A DNA stretch of 64,000 bases, from positions 1 through 64,000 of the forward strand of contig JAJFLB010000021.1 in the NCBI GenBank assembly GCA_021772915.1, read 5' to 3'. A program made the translations under genes and the position numbers. This DNA is from Gammaproteobacteria bacterium. Lineage in GTDB: Bacteria; Pseudomonadota; Gammaproteobacteria; Xanthomonadales; SZUA-36. Below are positions 31,292 to 41,711 of this stretch, piece after piece; positions within the stretch are counted from its first letter, which is position 1, and each line of letters starts with the position of its first letter. The notes beneath the pieces were generated by a model, which was not told the DNA's origin, did not search any database, and was given only the letters and a program-made list of their open reading frames with translations.

Positions 31292-33277
31292 GTGTTTGAC
31301 AAAATCCTCATTGCCAATCGTGGTGAGATTGCTTGCCGGGTAATAAAGTCCGCCCACAATATGGGTATTAAAACCGTCGCGGTATATTCCGATGCTGATC
31401 GCGCTGCCTTGCATGTACAAATGGCCGACGAGGCCGTCCACATTGGGCCATCACCGTCAGCGCAAAGTTATCTGCTGCAGGACAAAATCCTGCAGGTGTG
31501 CCTGGATACCGGTGCCCAGGCTGTACATCCAGGTTATGGGTTTCTTTCAGAAAACCCAGAGTTCTGTGAGTCGTTGACAGCAGCGGGAATTGTCTTTATT
31601 GGTCCCAGGACCCAAACCATCAAGGCCATGGGTGACAAGATCAACTCCAAGAAGTTGGCGGATGAGGCGGGTGTCAGCACAATCCCCGGGTATCCCGGGG
31701 TTTTGCGTGATGGCGAGCACGCCGTGGAACTGGGCAATGAGATGGGTTACCCGGTGATGCTTAAGGCCACTGCCGGTGGTGGGGGAAAGGGCATGCGTAT
31801 CGCACGCAACGATGAAGAGTGTCGTGGTGGATTTGAACGGGCTGCTAACGAAGCGCGTTCCAGTTTTGGCGATGACCGTATGCTGATTGAGAAATACATC
31901 GAAAACCCGCGTCATATAGAGATCCAGATCATCGCTGACAAACACGGCAACGTGATTCATCTTAACGAACGTGAGTGTTCGCTTCAGCGTCGCCATCAAA
32001 AAGTAATTGAAGAGGCGCCTTCATCGTTTTTGGACAAAACTACCCGCGGGAAAATGGGCGACCAGGCAATAGCTCTGGCAAGGGCGGTAACTTACGAATC
32101 CGCAGGCACGGTGGAATTCATTGTTGACGCGGAGTGCAACTTCTATTTCCTGGAGATGAATACCCGTCTGCAAGTTGAACACCCGGTCACTGAATTGATT
32201 ACCGGCGTCGATTTGGTAGAGCTGATGATCCGCGTGGCCAATGAAGAAAAATTGCCCATCACCCAGGCGGACGTTGTCATCGATGGTTGGTCAATTGAGG
32301 CGCGTGTCTATGCCGAGGATCCGTTGCGTAACTTTCTGCCGTCCACTGGCCGCCTGGTGCATTATCGTCCACCTGCGGAGAGCGACAATGTGCGGGTGGA
32401 CAGTGGTGTGATGGAAGGGGGCGAAGTCTCCATGTATTACGACCCGATGATTGCCAAGCTGGTCACGTATGGTGTTGATCGTGAAGAAGCCATTACCCAC
32501 ATGCGTTCGGCGTTGGATCGCTTCCTGGTCCGGGGTGTTTCCAGCAATCTCAGTTTTCTGTCGGCGCTGGTGGAGAGTTCACGCTTCGCGGCAGGAAACA
32601 TAAGCACCAACATGATCGGTGAGGAGTATCCGAATGGTTTTAGCCCGTCGGATTTGCTCCACAGGGATCCCGCTGTCATGATCTGCGTGGCGGCCTCCAT
32701 GCTTCGCGGATATCGTGATCGCGCCGCCCGGATAGATGGCCAATTGCGGGGCCACGAGCGCGAAGTACCTGAAAACTGGGTGGTCGTCATGAACAATGAC
32801 CAGCATCCGGTCTCCGTTGTCCCGGTTACAAACGGTCATGACGTGAGTTACCAGGGCCGTACTTACGAGGTGCGCAGCGATTGGGAGTTCGGCCAACATG
32901 TCTTCAGTGGCACCATCAACGGCGATCAGGTTTTCGTCCAGGTTGAGCGTGACCGGCAAAACTATCGCCTGTTCCACGGCGGCTCTCAGACGGATATCAA
33001 TATAGTGACTCCACGTGTGGCTGAGCTGTTGAAATACATGCCGGCAAAAACTCCGCCGGATATGTCCGGGTACCTGCTTTCACCCATGCCAGGACTGTTG
33101 GTTTCACTGGCAGTAAGCGAAGGGGATAGTGTAAATGCAGGTGGGGAGCTGGCAGTACTGGAAGCCATGAAAATGGAGAATACGCTGCTCGCCGAACATG
33201 ACTGCGTGGTAAGCAAAATAAACTACGAGCCCGGTGCCAGTCTCGCCGTTGACGACAGAATCATGGAGTTTGAGTAG
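31292..33277 (+). CDS. pccA: Propionyl-CoA carboxylase alpha subunit (biotin carboxylase and carrier)
   Basis: A 661-residue subunit: biotin carboxylase domain at about 1-450 (MFDKILIANRGEIACRVIKS, ATP-grasp KATAGGGGKGMRIA), a middle linker domain, and a biotinyl domain at the end with LEAMKMEN, where Lys627 carries biotin. GTG start with AAGGAAG (31281-31287). With PccB it forms the complete carboxylase. Acetyl- or other acyl-CoA use is possible, but the mutase context argues for propionyl-CoA. Confidence 0.93.
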   Translation: MFDKILIANRGEIACRVIKSAHNMGIKTVAVYSDADRAALHVQMADEAVHIGPSPSAQSYLLQDKILQVCLDTGAQAVHPGYGFLSENPEFCESLTAAGIVFIGPRTQTIKAMGDKINSKKLADEAGVSTIPGYPGVLRDGEHAVELGNEMGYPVMLKATAGGGGKGMRIARNDEECRGGFERAANEARSSFGDDRMLIEKYIENPRHIEIQIIADKHGNVIHLNERECSLQRRHQKVIEEAPSSFLDKTTRGKMGDQAIALARAVTYESAGTVEFIVDAECNFYFLEMNTRLQVEHPVTELITGVDLVELMIRVANEEKLPITQADVVIDGWSIEARVYAEDPLRNFLPSTGRLVHYRPPAESDNVRVDSGVMEGGEVSMYYDPMIAKLVTYGVDREEAITHMRSALDRFLVRGVSSNLSFLSALVESSRFAAGNISTNMIGEEYPNGFSPSDLLHRDPAVMICVAASMLRGYRDRAARIDGQLRGHEREVPENWVVVMNNDQHPVSVVPVTNGHDVSYQGRTYEVRSDWEFGQHVFSGTINGDQVFVQVERDRQNYRLFHGGSQTDINIVTPRVAELLKYMPAKTPPDMSGYLLSPMPGLLVSLAVSEGDSVNAGGELAVLEAMKMENTLLAEHDCVVSKINYEPGASLAVDDRIMEFE

Positions 33278-33313
33278 CACTGGCGTAGTGCAGCGCAAGA
33301 GCGGGAATCGAAA

Positions 33314-34318
33314 TTGACGCAAGAAATCGCACCACTGGCAGAAGGTGTACTCAATGGGGACCGGCGTGCGCTCGCACGTGCCATAACCCTGATTGAGTCC
33401 ACTCAAGTCAAGCACTCCGCTGCAGCCGGTGATTTGCTCCAGCACCTGATACCTCACGCCGGTAACTCAATTCGGTTGGGAATTTCGGGTTCGCCAGGGG
33501 TTGGTAAGTCGACCATTATTGAGGCCCTCGGCAACCATGCAATTGATGCAGGCCACCGTGTGGCCGTGCTTACCGTGGATCCATCGTCAGCAATTAGTGG
33601 TGGATCCATTCTGGGCGATAAGACTCGAATGGAGTTGTTGTCACGTCGTCCAGAGGCCTACATACGTCCCTCACCATCTGGCAACACCCTTGGAGGGGTT
33701 ACCCGCCGAAGCCGTGAGGCTTTGATGGTCTGTGAGGCAGCTGGTTTCGACGTGGTGATCGTGGAAACGGTGGGTGTCGGGCAATCGGAGACCAGGGTAG
33801 CGGAAATGACTGATATGTTCATGTTGTTGCTATTGCCCGGTAGTGGTGATGAACTTCAGGGCATAAAACGTGGCATCATGGAATTGGCAGATTTGATTCT
33901 TATCAACAAGGCCGATGGTGAGTTACGGGAACTTGCCGAACGCTCTGCGGGGGAGTATCGCAACGCTTTGCATTTGCTTCGTCCCCGTTCGGAAGATTGG
34001 CGGGTAGAGGTCCAAACCTGCTCCGCACGCGATGGTACGGGTATCCCCGGGGTTTGGGATCTTGTACTGCGTCACCATCATGTTCTTGAAGAAGGTGATA
34101 AATTGAAAAAACACCGCGCCCGGCAAGCCCGCCGTTGGATGTGGTCGGAAACACACGACAGTCTCATTTCAAGTCTGCAAGCTGATCCCGCAGTTCGTCA
34201 GCAAATTCCGGTTCTTGAGGCCGCCGTCAGCGACGGCAAGATGCCACCTACCGTTGCTGCAAGAAAACTGCTCAGGGTTTTTCTACAGCGACACAAGCCG
34301 GGAGATACCCATGAGTGA
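33314..34318 (+). CDS. meaB: Methylmalonyl-CoA mutase chaperone GTPase MeaB
   Basis: A 334-residue G3E-type GTPase of the ArgK/MeaB family that gates cofactor loading and protects methylmalonyl-CoA mutase. Walker A GSPGVGKS starts at residue 59; [28 protein letters not shown] and NKAD follow in order. TTG start; no alternative keeps the N-terminal helices. The stop overlaps the next start by eight bases. Linkage to the mutase gene supports the MeaB role over arginine transport. Confidence 0.94.
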   Translation: MTQEIAPLAEGVLNGDRRALARAITLIESTQVKHSAAAGDLLQHLIPHAGNSIRLGISGSPGVGKSTIIEALGNHAIDAGHRVAVLTVDPSSAISGGSILGDKTRMELLSRRPEAYIRPSPSGNTLGGVTRRSREALMVCEAAGFDVVIVETVGVGQSETRVAEMTDMFMLLLLPGSGDELQGIKRGIMELADLILINKADGELRELAERSAGEYRNALHLLRPRSEDWRVEVQTCSARDGTGIPGVWDLVLRHHHVLEEGDKLKKHRARQARRWMWSETHDSLISSLQADPAVRQQIPVLEAAVSDGKMPPTVAARKLLRVFLQRHKPGDTHE

Positions 34319-34793
34319 TCGACCTTTCAAAGTACTCGGTATTCAGCAGATCGCAGTGAGTGGTCTGGATAAGAGCCGCCTGGGCACACTGTGGGTGGAT
34401 ATCCTTGGTCTCAAGCTGGTGGGTAGCTATCAGAGTGCGTTTGATAATGTTGACGAAGACATCGCTGAGCTCGGTTCCGGGCCCCTCAGAGTGGAAGTCG
34501 ACCTGATGCAACCCATCGATCCTGACAAGACACCCCGGGTGCAAAACCCGCCACTCAATCACGTGGGTTTGTGGATCGACGATTTGCAGGCAGCGGTGGC
34601 CTGGCTACGGGCTCGCGGTGTGCGTTTTACGCCAGGTGGTATCCGTAAGGGAGCAACAGGCCTTGACATCTGCTTCATTCATCCGAAATCCTCGCCAGAG
34701 TGTCCTGTTGGGGGAGAAGGGGTGTTGATTGAGTTGGTTCAGGCGCCACCGGAGGTGGCAGCAGCCTTTGCACAATTGGCCAGCGCCAACTAG
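34311..34793 (+). CDS. VOC-fold protein in the methylmalonyl-CoA epimerase position
   Basis: A 160-residue glyoxalase/VOC protein beginning [20 protein letters not shown]. By alignment in mind to bacterial methylmalonyl-CoA epimerase, ligands Gln68, His84 (NHVGLW) and Glu141 (LIELVQ) are present but the first metal His is Gln13. It ends the propionate operon, where the S-to-R epimerase is expected. The substitution means either an altered metal site or another lyase-like function. Its TAG stop uses the TA duplication and first base of the inserted element that follows. Start overlaps meaB by eight bases, after GGGAG. Confidence 0.75.
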   Translation: MSDRPFKVLGIQQIAVSGLDKSRLGTLWVDILGLKLVGSYQSAFDNVDEDIAELGSGPLRVEVDLMQPIDPDKTPRVQNPPLNHVGLWIDDLQAAVAWLRARGVRFTPGGIRKGATGLDICFIHPKSSPECPVGGEGVLIELVQAPPEVAAAFAQLASAN

Positions 34794-35058
34794 TGTACTG
34801 TCACCCTTATAACGCAAGATCAGTGTTCACCAGAGCGTTTAGCACAAGGCACATTCGCGCCGGAATAGTGGTTCTATGCCAAGCGAGTGTAACGCTGTGA
34901 TGGACGTTCTGGTGAACACCCGCAGGGCGAGCACCCAAGCCGTCATCTGCTGCGTTAACGCTGCTTGGCGTAGAACCACTATGCCTTCGAAGCGCTGCCT
35001 TGCAGCTAACAGCTTGTGTACTCGCTGATCTAACGTTATAAGGGTGACAGTACACTAG
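34790..35058. mobile_element. Non-autonomous transposable element (MITE-like), 263 bp, with TA duplication
   Basis: The element runs 34793-35055. Its ends are a perfect 22-base inverted repeat (34793-34814 with 35034-35055) that starts GTGTACTGTCACCC; with two mismatches it extends to 31 bases (to 34823 and from 35025). TA flanks both ends (34791-34792 and 35056-35057), and removing the element restores the site CTAG, the insertion rule known for IS630 and Tc1/mariner-type elements. Inside are two more long inverted pairs, 34823-34838 with 34904-34919 and 34865-34884 with 34963-34982. No coding frame of note is present, so a transposase elsewhere must have moved it. Confidence 0.85.
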
Positions 35059-35223
35059 AAATACTCGCCGGATTCAGACCCGTCAAAACCGCCTTGAACC
35101 CCTGCCGGAAATAGCCCTTCAAGTAGTGATTTCAGGTACAATTGCACAGACTTATCGAGGTGTTGGCGGCAAGTCTTTCTGACTGTTTTTTCAACACCTA
35201 GAAACACCCTCAAGGAGCGTTCG

Positions 35224-36207
35224 ATGAAACAACCTGTGCGCGTGGCAATCACCGGTGCAGCCGGTCAGATCGGATATCAACTTTGCTTCAGAATCGCTGC
35301 CGGGGACATGCTGGGGGAGGATCAGCCTGTCATCCTGCAATTACTGGAGATAACACCTGCAATGGGTACCCTGGAGGGGGTCGTCATGGAGTTGAAGGAC
35401 GCTGCCTTCCCCCTGTTGCAGGGCGTTGTGTTTACCGATGATGTGAACGTCGCCTTCAAAGATACTGACTACGCATTACTGGTCGGTGCACGTCCACGTG
35501 GGCCCGGTATGGAGCGTGCGGATCTACTGACTGCAAACGGAAAAATTTTCGGCCCGCAAGGGGCCGCGATGAACCAACATGCCAGCCGCAATATCAAGGT
35601 GCTGGTGGTAGGTAACCCGGCCAATACCAATGCACTGATCGCCCAGTCCAGCGCGCCGGATTTGAATCCCCGCAATTTCACGGCCATGACTCGACTGGAC
35701 CACAACCGTGCCATGGCACAATTGGCGGAGAAGACCGAAACTCACCATGCCCTGATTCGTAACATGGTCATTTGGGGGAACCATTCCTCCACCCAGTATC
35801 CCGATATCAGTTTTGCGCAGGTGGATGGGCAGAGTGCATCCGGGCTGACGGCACGGGACTGGTACCGTGAAGTATTTATACCCACGGTGCAGCAGCGTGG
35901 TGCGGCCATCATCAAGGCGCGCGGATCATCCAGTGCTGCTTCTGCCGCGTCGGCGGCGATAGACCACATACGTAGCTGGGCGCTGGGAACAGCGGACGGT
36001 GACTGGGTGTCCATGGCCGTGCCGTCAGACGGCAGCTACGGGATCGAACCGGGAGTCGTATACTCTTTCCCCTGCGTTTGCAGCGATGGGGATTATCAGA
36101 TTGTGCAGGGCTTGGAAATTGACGAGTTCAGCCGTACCCGAATAGATGCCTCGGACGCCGAGTTACGGGAAGAAAGAGCAGCCGTGGAACACTTGTTGGG
36201 CAACTAG
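35224..36207 (+). CDS. mdh: Malate dehydrogenase
   Basis: A 327-residue NAD-linked malate dehydrogenase of the long type found in many proteobacteria. [20 protein letters not shown] is the dinucleotide site; [14 protein letters not shown] is the mobile loop with substrate Arg residues; TRLDHNRA and [14 protein letters not shown] carry the Asp-His catalytic pair. AAGGAG precedes the ATG. It links to the upstream operon through succinyl-CoA entry into the TCA cycle. The 165 bases between the element and mdh hold its likely promoter, none obvious. Confidence 0.95.
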   Translation: MKQPVRVAITGAAGQIGYQLCFRIAAGDMLGEDQPVILQLLEITPAMGTLEGVVMELKDAAFPLLQGVVFTDDVNVAFKDTDYALLVGARPRGPGMERADLLTANGKIFGPQGAAMNQHASRNIKVLVVGNPANTNALIAQSSAPDLNPRNFTAMTRLDHNRAMAQLAEKTETHHALIRNMVIWGNHSSTQYPDISFAQVDGQSASGLTARDWYREVFIPTVQQRGAAIIKARGSSSAASAASAAIDHIRSWALGTADGDWVSMAVPSDGSYGIEPGVVYSFPCVCSDGDYQIVQGLEIDEFSRTRIDASDAELREERAAVEHLLGN

Positions 36208-36212
36208 TTTTG

Positions 36213-36281
36213 CGCTCTGGCTCTATGATCCAGAGCGTGCGTCGGACGCCGTGTCCTGACGGTTCCAATGGCATTGGAACC
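36213..36281. repeat. Two perfect hairpins between mdh and rho
   Basis: CGCTCTGG (36213-36220) pairs with CCAGAGCG (36230-36237), and GGTTCCAAT (36261-36269) pairs with ATTGGAACC (36273-36281) over a three-base loop. mdh and rho converge here with 78 bases between stops. Neither hairpin has a T run, so they are candidate 3'-end stabilisers or Rho-assisted pause structures rather than intrinsic terminators. Confidence 0.5.
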
Positions 36282-36285
36282 GGGG

Positions 36286-37542
36286 CTATCGCTTCATGAA
36301 ATTGAAGAATTCTGTGTTGGTCTTTGTGGCCTTCAATTTATCCAGCATGAATTCGATCGCCTGAATTTCATCCATGGGATGCAGCAGTTTGCGGAGAATC
36401 CAGACTTTCTGTAACTGGGTCTGGTCTATCATGAGTTCCTCACGTCGCGTACCGGAACGATTGATGTCAATGGCGGGATAGACCCGCTTCTCGGCTATTC
36501 TGCGTGCCAGGTGAATTTCCATGTTCCCGGTGCCTTTGAATTCCTCGTAGATGACTTCATCCATTTTGGAACCGGTTTCGACCAACGCCGTGGCTATAAT
36601 CGTCAGGGACCCTCCTTCAGAAACATTTCTGGCCGCTCCAAAGAAACGCTTGGGCCGTTGTAACGCATTGGCATCCACACCACCGGTCAATACCTTTCCA
36701 GATGATGGTGCCACGGTGTTGTAGGCACGCGCCAGACGGGTAATCGAATCCAGCAGGATTACAACATCATGCTTGTGCTCAACCAGACGCTTGGCTCGCT
36801 CGATAACCATTTCTGCGACCTGCACATGACGTGAGGCGGGTTCGTCAAAGGTGCTGGAAACAACTTCTGCATCTACAGAGCGTTTCATTTCCGTCACTTC
36901 CTCAGGACGCTCGTCGACCAGCAGAATGATCATTTTGCAATCTTTGTGGCCGGCGCGGATGCTGCTTGCAATGTTTTGCAGCATGATGGTTTTACCGGCC
37001 TTGGGCGGTGACACCACCAAGCCTCGTTGACCAAAGCCTATTGGTGAAACCAGGTCAATGATACGGGACATGATGTCCTCGGTACTGCCGTTGCCACGCT
37101 CCAGTACTGCCTGTTTAACGGGAAATTCAGGTGTCAGGTTTTCAAAAAGGATTTTGCTCTTGGCGGCGTCAGGTGACTCGTAATTGATTTCCTCGACTTT
37201 CAGTAATGCGAAATAACGCTCACTGTCTTTAGGTGGGCGAATCTTACCGGCTAACATGTCACCGGTGCGCAGGCTAAACCTCCGGATTTGACTGGGAGAA
37301 ACATAAATATCATCCGGGCCGGCCAGGTAGGAACTGTCAGCCGAACGCAGAAAACCAAATCCATCCTGCAGAATCTCGAGCACGCCCAGACCGTAAATAC
37401 TCTCCCCATTTTTTGCATGTGCCTTGAGGATTGAAAATATAACATCCTGCTTGCGTGTTCGGGCGACGCCCTCAAGTCCCATTTCGTTGGCAATGTTCTG
37501 CAACTCCGTTATGGATTTTTGCTTTAGTTCTGATAGGTTCAT
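36286..37542 (-). CDS. rho: Transcription termination factor Rho
   Basis: A 418-residue hexameric RNA helicase. The N-terminal part starts [20 protein letters not shown]; the RNA-binding cold-shock-like domain has [20 protein letters not shown]; Walker A is [10 protein letters not shown] near residue 180, then [13 protein letters not shown] and [12 protein letters not shown]. Length equals E. coli Rho (419). Downstream of trxA on the same strand as in E. coli, 370 bases apart, so it probably has its own promoter and long leader. Confidence 0.98.
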   Translation of the reverse strand: MNLSELKQKSITELQNIANEMGLEGVARTRKQDVIFSILKAHAKNGESIYGLGVLEILQDGFGFLRSADSSYLAGPDDIYVSPSQIRRFSLRTGDMLAGKIRPPKDSERYFALLKVEEINYESPDAAKSKILFENLTPEFPVKQAVLERGNGSTEDIMSRIIDLVSPIGFGQRGLVVSPPKAGKTIMLQNIASSIRAGHKDCKMIILLVDERPEEVTEMKRSVDAEVVSSTFDEPASRHVQVAEMVIERAKRLVEHKHDVVILLDSITRLARAYNTVAPSSGKVLTGGVDANALQRPKRFFGAARNVSEGGSLTIIATALVETGSKMDEVIYEEFKGTGNMEIHLARRIAEKRVYPAIDINRSGTRREELMIDQTQLQKVWILRKLLHPMDEIQAIEFMLDKLKATKTNTEFFNFMKR

Positions 37543-37911
37543 GTTGTGTGCTTTTTGTTGGCGGGCGATTGCCCTGGAATGGTTTGAGGAGACTTAATAC
37601 TAAGCATCCACCGTCTCAATATGTTTCACCCGCAGTGAATTTGGGGTTCCCTAAATGTTTGAATCGACCAATATGGTTAGTTGTTTGGATTGTGCGGTTT
37701 TCCAAGGGATCGAATGCGAACTATTTGTTGTATCACCAGACTCCAGGTAATGCGTGTTGCTGGTGGAGTCGGTTGAGATCGGTATTCGGACCGGGAAGGA
37801 TACCCGCTACTAGACAATGCGAAGTTAGCATGTTCACTGTGCCGCGTCCAGATAATTAATGATTATCTGCGTCAACCTGACCGCCATTTAGCAAGGCTGA
37901 TTTGTTCTGTA
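37543..37911 (-). promoter_or_regulatory. 369-base gap between trxA and rho: rho leader and promoter region
   Basis: No gene, tRNA or intrinsic terminator is seen. The stretch should carry the rho promoter and leader. Two inverted repeats stand out: CAGATAAT/ATTATCTG (37849-37856 with 37862-37869, loop TAATG), and GACTCCA/TGGAGTC near 37740-37774. In E. coli the rho leader mediates Rho autoregulation; this is inferred by position only. Confidence 0.35.
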
Positions 37912-38238
37912 TCAGAGATTTTCCTCGACAAATGACGTCAGCATACCCTTGGATACGGCGCCCACTTTGGTGGCCTGAACCTGACCGTCTTTGAATATCA
38001 TCATGGTTGGAATGCCACGAATATTATATTGCAGCGGTGTATTTCGATTGGTGTCAATATCCATCTTGGCAACGGTGAGTCTGCCGGCGTATTCGTCAGC
38101 AATCTCGTGAATAAGCGGTGCTATCATTTTGCACGGACCGCACCATTCTGCCCAGTAGTCGATCAGGACCGGGCTGTCGGCATTCAGTACTTTTTGCTCA
38201 AAGTCACTGTCAGTGACATGGATAATATTGTCGCTCAT
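37912..38238 (-). CDS. trxA: Thioredoxin
   Basis: A 108-residue thioredoxin with the active site WCGPC (Cys33, Cys36) and the cis-Pro segment RGIPTMMIF. The ATG at 38238 ([18 protein letters not shown]) follows GGAGCAG on the minus strand; an upstream in-frame start at 38358 would add 40 unrelated residues. Reduces disulfides in the cytosol, including ribonucleotide reductase. Divergent from rhlB, the arrangement also seen in E. coli. Confidence 0.97.
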   Translation of the reverse strand: MSDNIIHVTDSDFEQKVLNADSPVLIDYWAEWCGPCKMIAPLIHEIADEYAGRLTVAKMDIDTNRNTPLQYNIRGIPTMMIFKDGQVQATKVGAVSKGMLTSFVEENL

Positions 38239-38481
38239 TTTTCTGCTCCACGATTTAGATCGCATTCGGGCTGGTTTAAGGAAGGCCGCACGGTTACTAT
38301 GCCATATTCGGTTCGCTGCTGTCGGCACGCTGGCAACAAAGATCGGCATAAGCCGCAATCAATGAAAACCAATATATGTATCTGCCTGACAATCTCAAGG
38401 TGCTTGGGTTGAATTTCAAGTCCACCTGGTAAATAAATCCGAGACCCCTAATTTGAATCCGCCTGGAAATGTGATCTGAGA

Positions 38482-39756
38482 ATGGCCGAAAACACTTCAA
38501 GCAATCCCCTGACCGATATTCCTTTTTCGAGTCTTGACCTGGACTCAAGAATTAAAACCGGTCTGGCAAAAGCTGAATTTACGCATTGTACACCCATACA
38601 GGCGTTGACTTTACCGTTGGCTCTGGAGGGTCGTGACATTGCCGGGCAGGCACAGACAGGCACCGGCAAGACCGCCGCATTCCTGTTGGTGATTTTTAGT
38701 CGTCTGTTGCAAGAACGTGCTGCAGGGTACGGAACCAATCCGCGTGCGCTCGTGGTTGCGCCAACCCGTGAACTGGCGCTTCAAATTCACCGTGACGCCC
38801 TGTTACTGGGTACTGATACCGGTCTCAAAGCGGGTTTGGCGTACGGGGGTGTGGATTACGAAAAACAGCGCAACACGCTTCGGCAGGGCGTTGACATTCT
38901 GATTGGAACGCCAGGCAGGCTGATCGATTATTTGAAACAAAAAGTCTACAACCTCCGGCATACTGAAATCGCCGTTCTGGATGAAGCTGACCGCATGTTT
39001 GACCTGGGTTTTATCAGTGACATCCGTTTTCTTTTACGCCGTACGCCACCGCCTGTAGAGCGTCAGGCCTTGTTGTATTCCGCAACCTTGTCACACCGTG
39101 TCATGGAACTCGCGTACGAGCATATGAATAGTCCTGAGACGCTCAAGGTTGAAACTGAAAATATCACGGTGGATCGTGTCGAACAAAAGGTGTTTTATCC
39201 CGCCAATGACGAGAAGTTACCTCTTTTGATCGGTTTGATGCGCAGCCTGGATGAAAGCCACAGCATGGTATTTACAAACACCAGGGCAGCCGCTGACAGA
39301 GTAGGGCGCACACTTAATGCGAATGGAATTGTATCTGCAGTTATTTCCGGACGGGTACGTCAAGAGCAAAGACAAAAGTTGTTGAAACGTTTCCACGATG
39401 GTGAAATTCCTGTGCTGGTAGCAACTGATGTGGCGGCAAGAGGTTTACATATACCTGATGTGACCCATATTTTTAATTATGATTTACCCCATGATCCACC
39501 TGATTATGTGCACCGTATCGGACGCACAGCACGGCTGGGTGCACGTGGTGAGGCCATTAGTTTTGCCTGTGAAGATTCGGCTTTTTATCTGCCAGAGATC
39601 GAAGAATATATTGGATATCCCATACCGGTGGATTCGGCTGTTGCGGAATTACTGCCAGACATTACCATTCCACCACCCCCGAAACGTAACCGGCAGCACC
39701 GTCATTCCGGCAAGCGACGCGGTCAGAAACGTCGCTCTGGTAATTCTTCAAGGTGA
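38482..39756 (+). CDS. rhlB: DEAD-box RNA helicase RhlB
   Basis: A 424-residue helicase. Motifs in order: FTHCTPIQ (Q motif), AQTGTGKT (I), PTRELALQ (Ia), TPGRL (Ib), DEAD ([15 protein letters not shown]), SAT (III), [15 protein letters not shown] (V), [10 protein letters not shown] (VI). The short basic tail after residue 395 ([20 protein letters not shown]) fits RhlB, the degradosome helicase. Opposite trxA-rho, as in E. coli, which supports RhlB over other family members. Confidence 0.92.
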   Translation: MAENTSSNPLTDIPFSSLDLDSRIKTGLAKAEFTHCTPIQALTLPLALEGRDIAGQAQTGTGKTAAFLLVIFSRLLQERAAGYGTNPRALVVAPTRELALQIHRDALLLGTDTGLKAGLAYGGVDYEKQRNTLRQGVDILIGTPGRLIDYLKQKVYNLRHTEIAVLDEADRMFDLGFISDIRFLLRRTPPPVERQALLYSATLSHRVMELAYEHMNSPETLKVETENITVDRVEQKVFYPANDEKLPLLIGLMRSLDESHSMVFTNTRAAADRVGRTLNANGIVSAVISGRVRQEQRQKLLKRFHDGEIPVLVATDVAARGLHIPDVTHIFNYDLPHDPPDYVHRIGRTARLGARGEAISFACEDSAFYLPEIEEYIGYPIPVDSAVAELLPDITIPPPPKRNRQHRHSGKRRGQKRRSGNSSR

Positions 39757-39847
39757 TACCGCCGTGTTCAGCGAATCGGGTGGTGGCTGACCGTCACCTT
39801 CTTTCGCCTTCTCCAGGATACCGGTGAAATATGCGGGCTAGCCAGCA

Positions 39848-40531
39848 ATGATTCGGTTTGAAAGGGTCAGCAAGATTTACCCAGGCGGAAATCGTGCGTT
39901 GACGGATGTCAGCTTTGCCATTGAGCGTGGCAGTATGGTTTTTCTCACGGGTCATTCCGGTGCCGGTAAGAGCACACTACTGCGTCTGATCATGATTCTG
40001 GAACGCGCCAGTCGGGGGCAGGTGATCGTAAATAACAGGGATCTCGGTAAAACCCCAAACCGGCTTGTGCCAGTCATACGGCAGGGGACGGGCATGATAT
40101 TCCAGGATCACAAGCTCCTCAAGGACAAGACCGTCGCCGACAATGTGGCGTTACCACTGATGATAGCCGGGCTGAAATACTCGGACATCCGCAAACGGGT
40201 ACGGGCAGCACTTGATAAAGTAGGCTTGCTGGATAAAGAGAAAGCCTGGCCGCTGACCTTGTCTGGCGGTGAGCAGCAACGCGTGGGTATCGCCCGTGCA
40301 ATCGTATCGATGCCCCCTCTGTTACTGGCAGATGAACCCACTGGCAATCTTGATCCTGGTCTGTCAAGGGAACTGTTTGCTGTTTTCCGGGAAGTCAGTG
40401 AACAAGGTGTGACCGTGTTAATCGCCAGTCACAATCTTGACCTGATCCGCGAGACGCGCAAGCGTGTGCTGGTATTGTCAAACGGACGTCTGGCAGATGA
40501 TATTCCTGCCAGTGATCAGCCAATAACTTGA
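39848..40531 (+). CDS. ftsE: Cell division ATP-binding protein FtsE
   Basis: A 227-residue ABC ATPase: Walker A GHSGAGKST, Q-loop MIFQDHKLL, signature LSGGEQQRV, Walker B LLLADEPTGNLD, and the switch His in ASHNLD. With FtsX it controls the periplasmic activator EnvC, whose gene is also in this window (53129). The stop overlaps the ftsX start (TTGA). Confidence 0.96.
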   Translation: MIRFERVSKIYPGGNRALTDVSFAIERGSMVFLTGHSGAGKSTLLRLIMILERASRGQVIVNNRDLGKTPNRLVPVIRQGTGMIFQDHKLLKDKTVADNVALPLMIAGLKYSDIRKRVRAALDKVGLLDKEKAWPLTLSGGEQQRVGIARAIVSMPPLLLADEPTGNLDPGLSRELFAVFREVSEQGVTVLIASHNLDLIRETRKRVLVLSNGRLADDIPASDQPIT

Positions 40532-41499
40532 AGTCGCACCTCAAAAAACTACGCCGCAAGACCCGGGCCTGGCTCCGCCGGCATAGCTATAGTTTGTTCT
40601 CGAGCCTGGGTGTTCTTTTGCAGCACAAGGTGGGCACTCTGATGACTGTTTTGGTGCTGGGAATAGCCATGTTTTTGCCGTTGGGTCTGTATGTCACCCT
40701 GGAAAACCTGCAGGGCATGAACTTGCGTCAGGAAGAGTGGAGTTCGGTTACGGTTTTTTTTAAGTCAGGCACAACTGAGACGCAGGTCAGGCAGGTTGCA
40801 AAACAACTTGAGGTACGCTTGCATCCCCAATCCGTGCGTTTGATAAGCCCTGGCCAGGGCATGGTTGATTTTCGCGATGCATCGGGCTTCGGTGCATCAC
40901 TTGACATGCTGGAAGAGAATCCATTGCCCTGGGTAATGCAGGTTAGCCCACCACCTGGGTCTACTGAGCAATTGGAAAGGCGTGTCGCTGAACTGGTTGC
41001 TTATCTGAACTCGGTTGACAGCGTTGAGTTGACCCAATTTGATTACAAGTGGTTGCAAAGACTTGGTCGTATGCTGGAGTTGGGCCGGGCAGTGGTTAGT
41101 GTCCTGATCCTGCTGTTTGGGCTTGCGGTCGTGGTCGTGGTTGGAAATACCATACGCCTTGACGTGAACTCGCGTGCCGAAGAAATCGAGATTCTTGCAC
41201 TGGTTGGTGCCGGCAACGCATTTGTGCGCCAGCCGTTCCTTTATTCGGGTTTGTGGTATGGCGTGATGGGTTGCCTGTTTGCCTTACTCCTGTTGAGTTT
41301 GTCATTGCTCTACCTGGGTCGTCCGCTGGGGCTACTGCTGGAAACCTACGGCACGGTTTTTAGTTTACGTGGTCTGGGGGGGTACAAAACGCTCTGGGTG
41401 CTTTTGGGTGGTGGCATGTTGGGTTGGCTTGGCGCGTGGATTTCCGTGCAGCGTTATCTCCGGCTGCTGCGCGTAGGTGGTGTTCTGGGTCGAAAATAG
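40528..41499 (+). CDS. ftsX: Cell division protein FtsX
   Basis: A 323-residue membrane protein with an N-terminal cytosolic basic stretch, TM1 at about 35-55 (LMTVLVLGIAMFLPLGLYV), a periplasmic loop of about 115 residues that binds EnvC in other species, and three more TM segments. The TTG start overlaps the ftsE stop, implying coupling. FtsEX recruits amidase activation to the septum. Confidence 0.94.
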   Translation: MKSHLKKLRRKTRAWLRRHSYSLFSSLGVLLQHKVGTLMTVLVLGIAMFLPLGLYVTLENLQGMNLRQEEWSSVTVFFKSGTTETQVRQVAKQLEVRLHPQSVRLISPGQGMVDFRDASGFGASLDMLEENPLPWVMQVSPPPGSTEQLERRVAELVAYLNSVDSVELTQFDYKWLQRLGRMLELGRAVVSVLILLFGLAVVVVVGNTIRLDVNSRAEEIEILALVGAGNAFVRQPFLYSGLWYGVMGCLFALLLLSLSLLYLGRPLGLLLETYGTVFSLRGLGGYKTLWVLLGGGMLGWLGAWISVQRYLRLLRVGGVLGRK

Positions 41500-41711
41500 A
41501 GAGAGGTTGTTGTGGTTTCCAACCCCTGGCGGTGAAACATTTCAAGTTAATTGCTGTCTCAATTAGTAGCTAAACAATGATTGAGAAACAAACCAGACGG
41601 GGTGTATCCGGCGAGTTCTGATTATTCTCTTGTTTTGCGTTACAGCACTTATAAATGCTGAAAAACAGACAAGAAAATGCTACACTTGACCGCTTGCCCA
41701 TAGGAGATTCC

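Noticed and set aside
37849-37869. CAGATAAT...ATTATCTG as a Fur box
   Set aside because: The half-sites look Fur-like but the spacer is five bases, not the one or seven that fits the Fur pattern, and the neighbours are not iron genes.
41636-41700. Sigma32-type promoter before rpoH
   Set aside because: CTTGA is present near the gene but no CCCCAT-like -10 lies at proper spacing; several sigma70-like options are equally weak.
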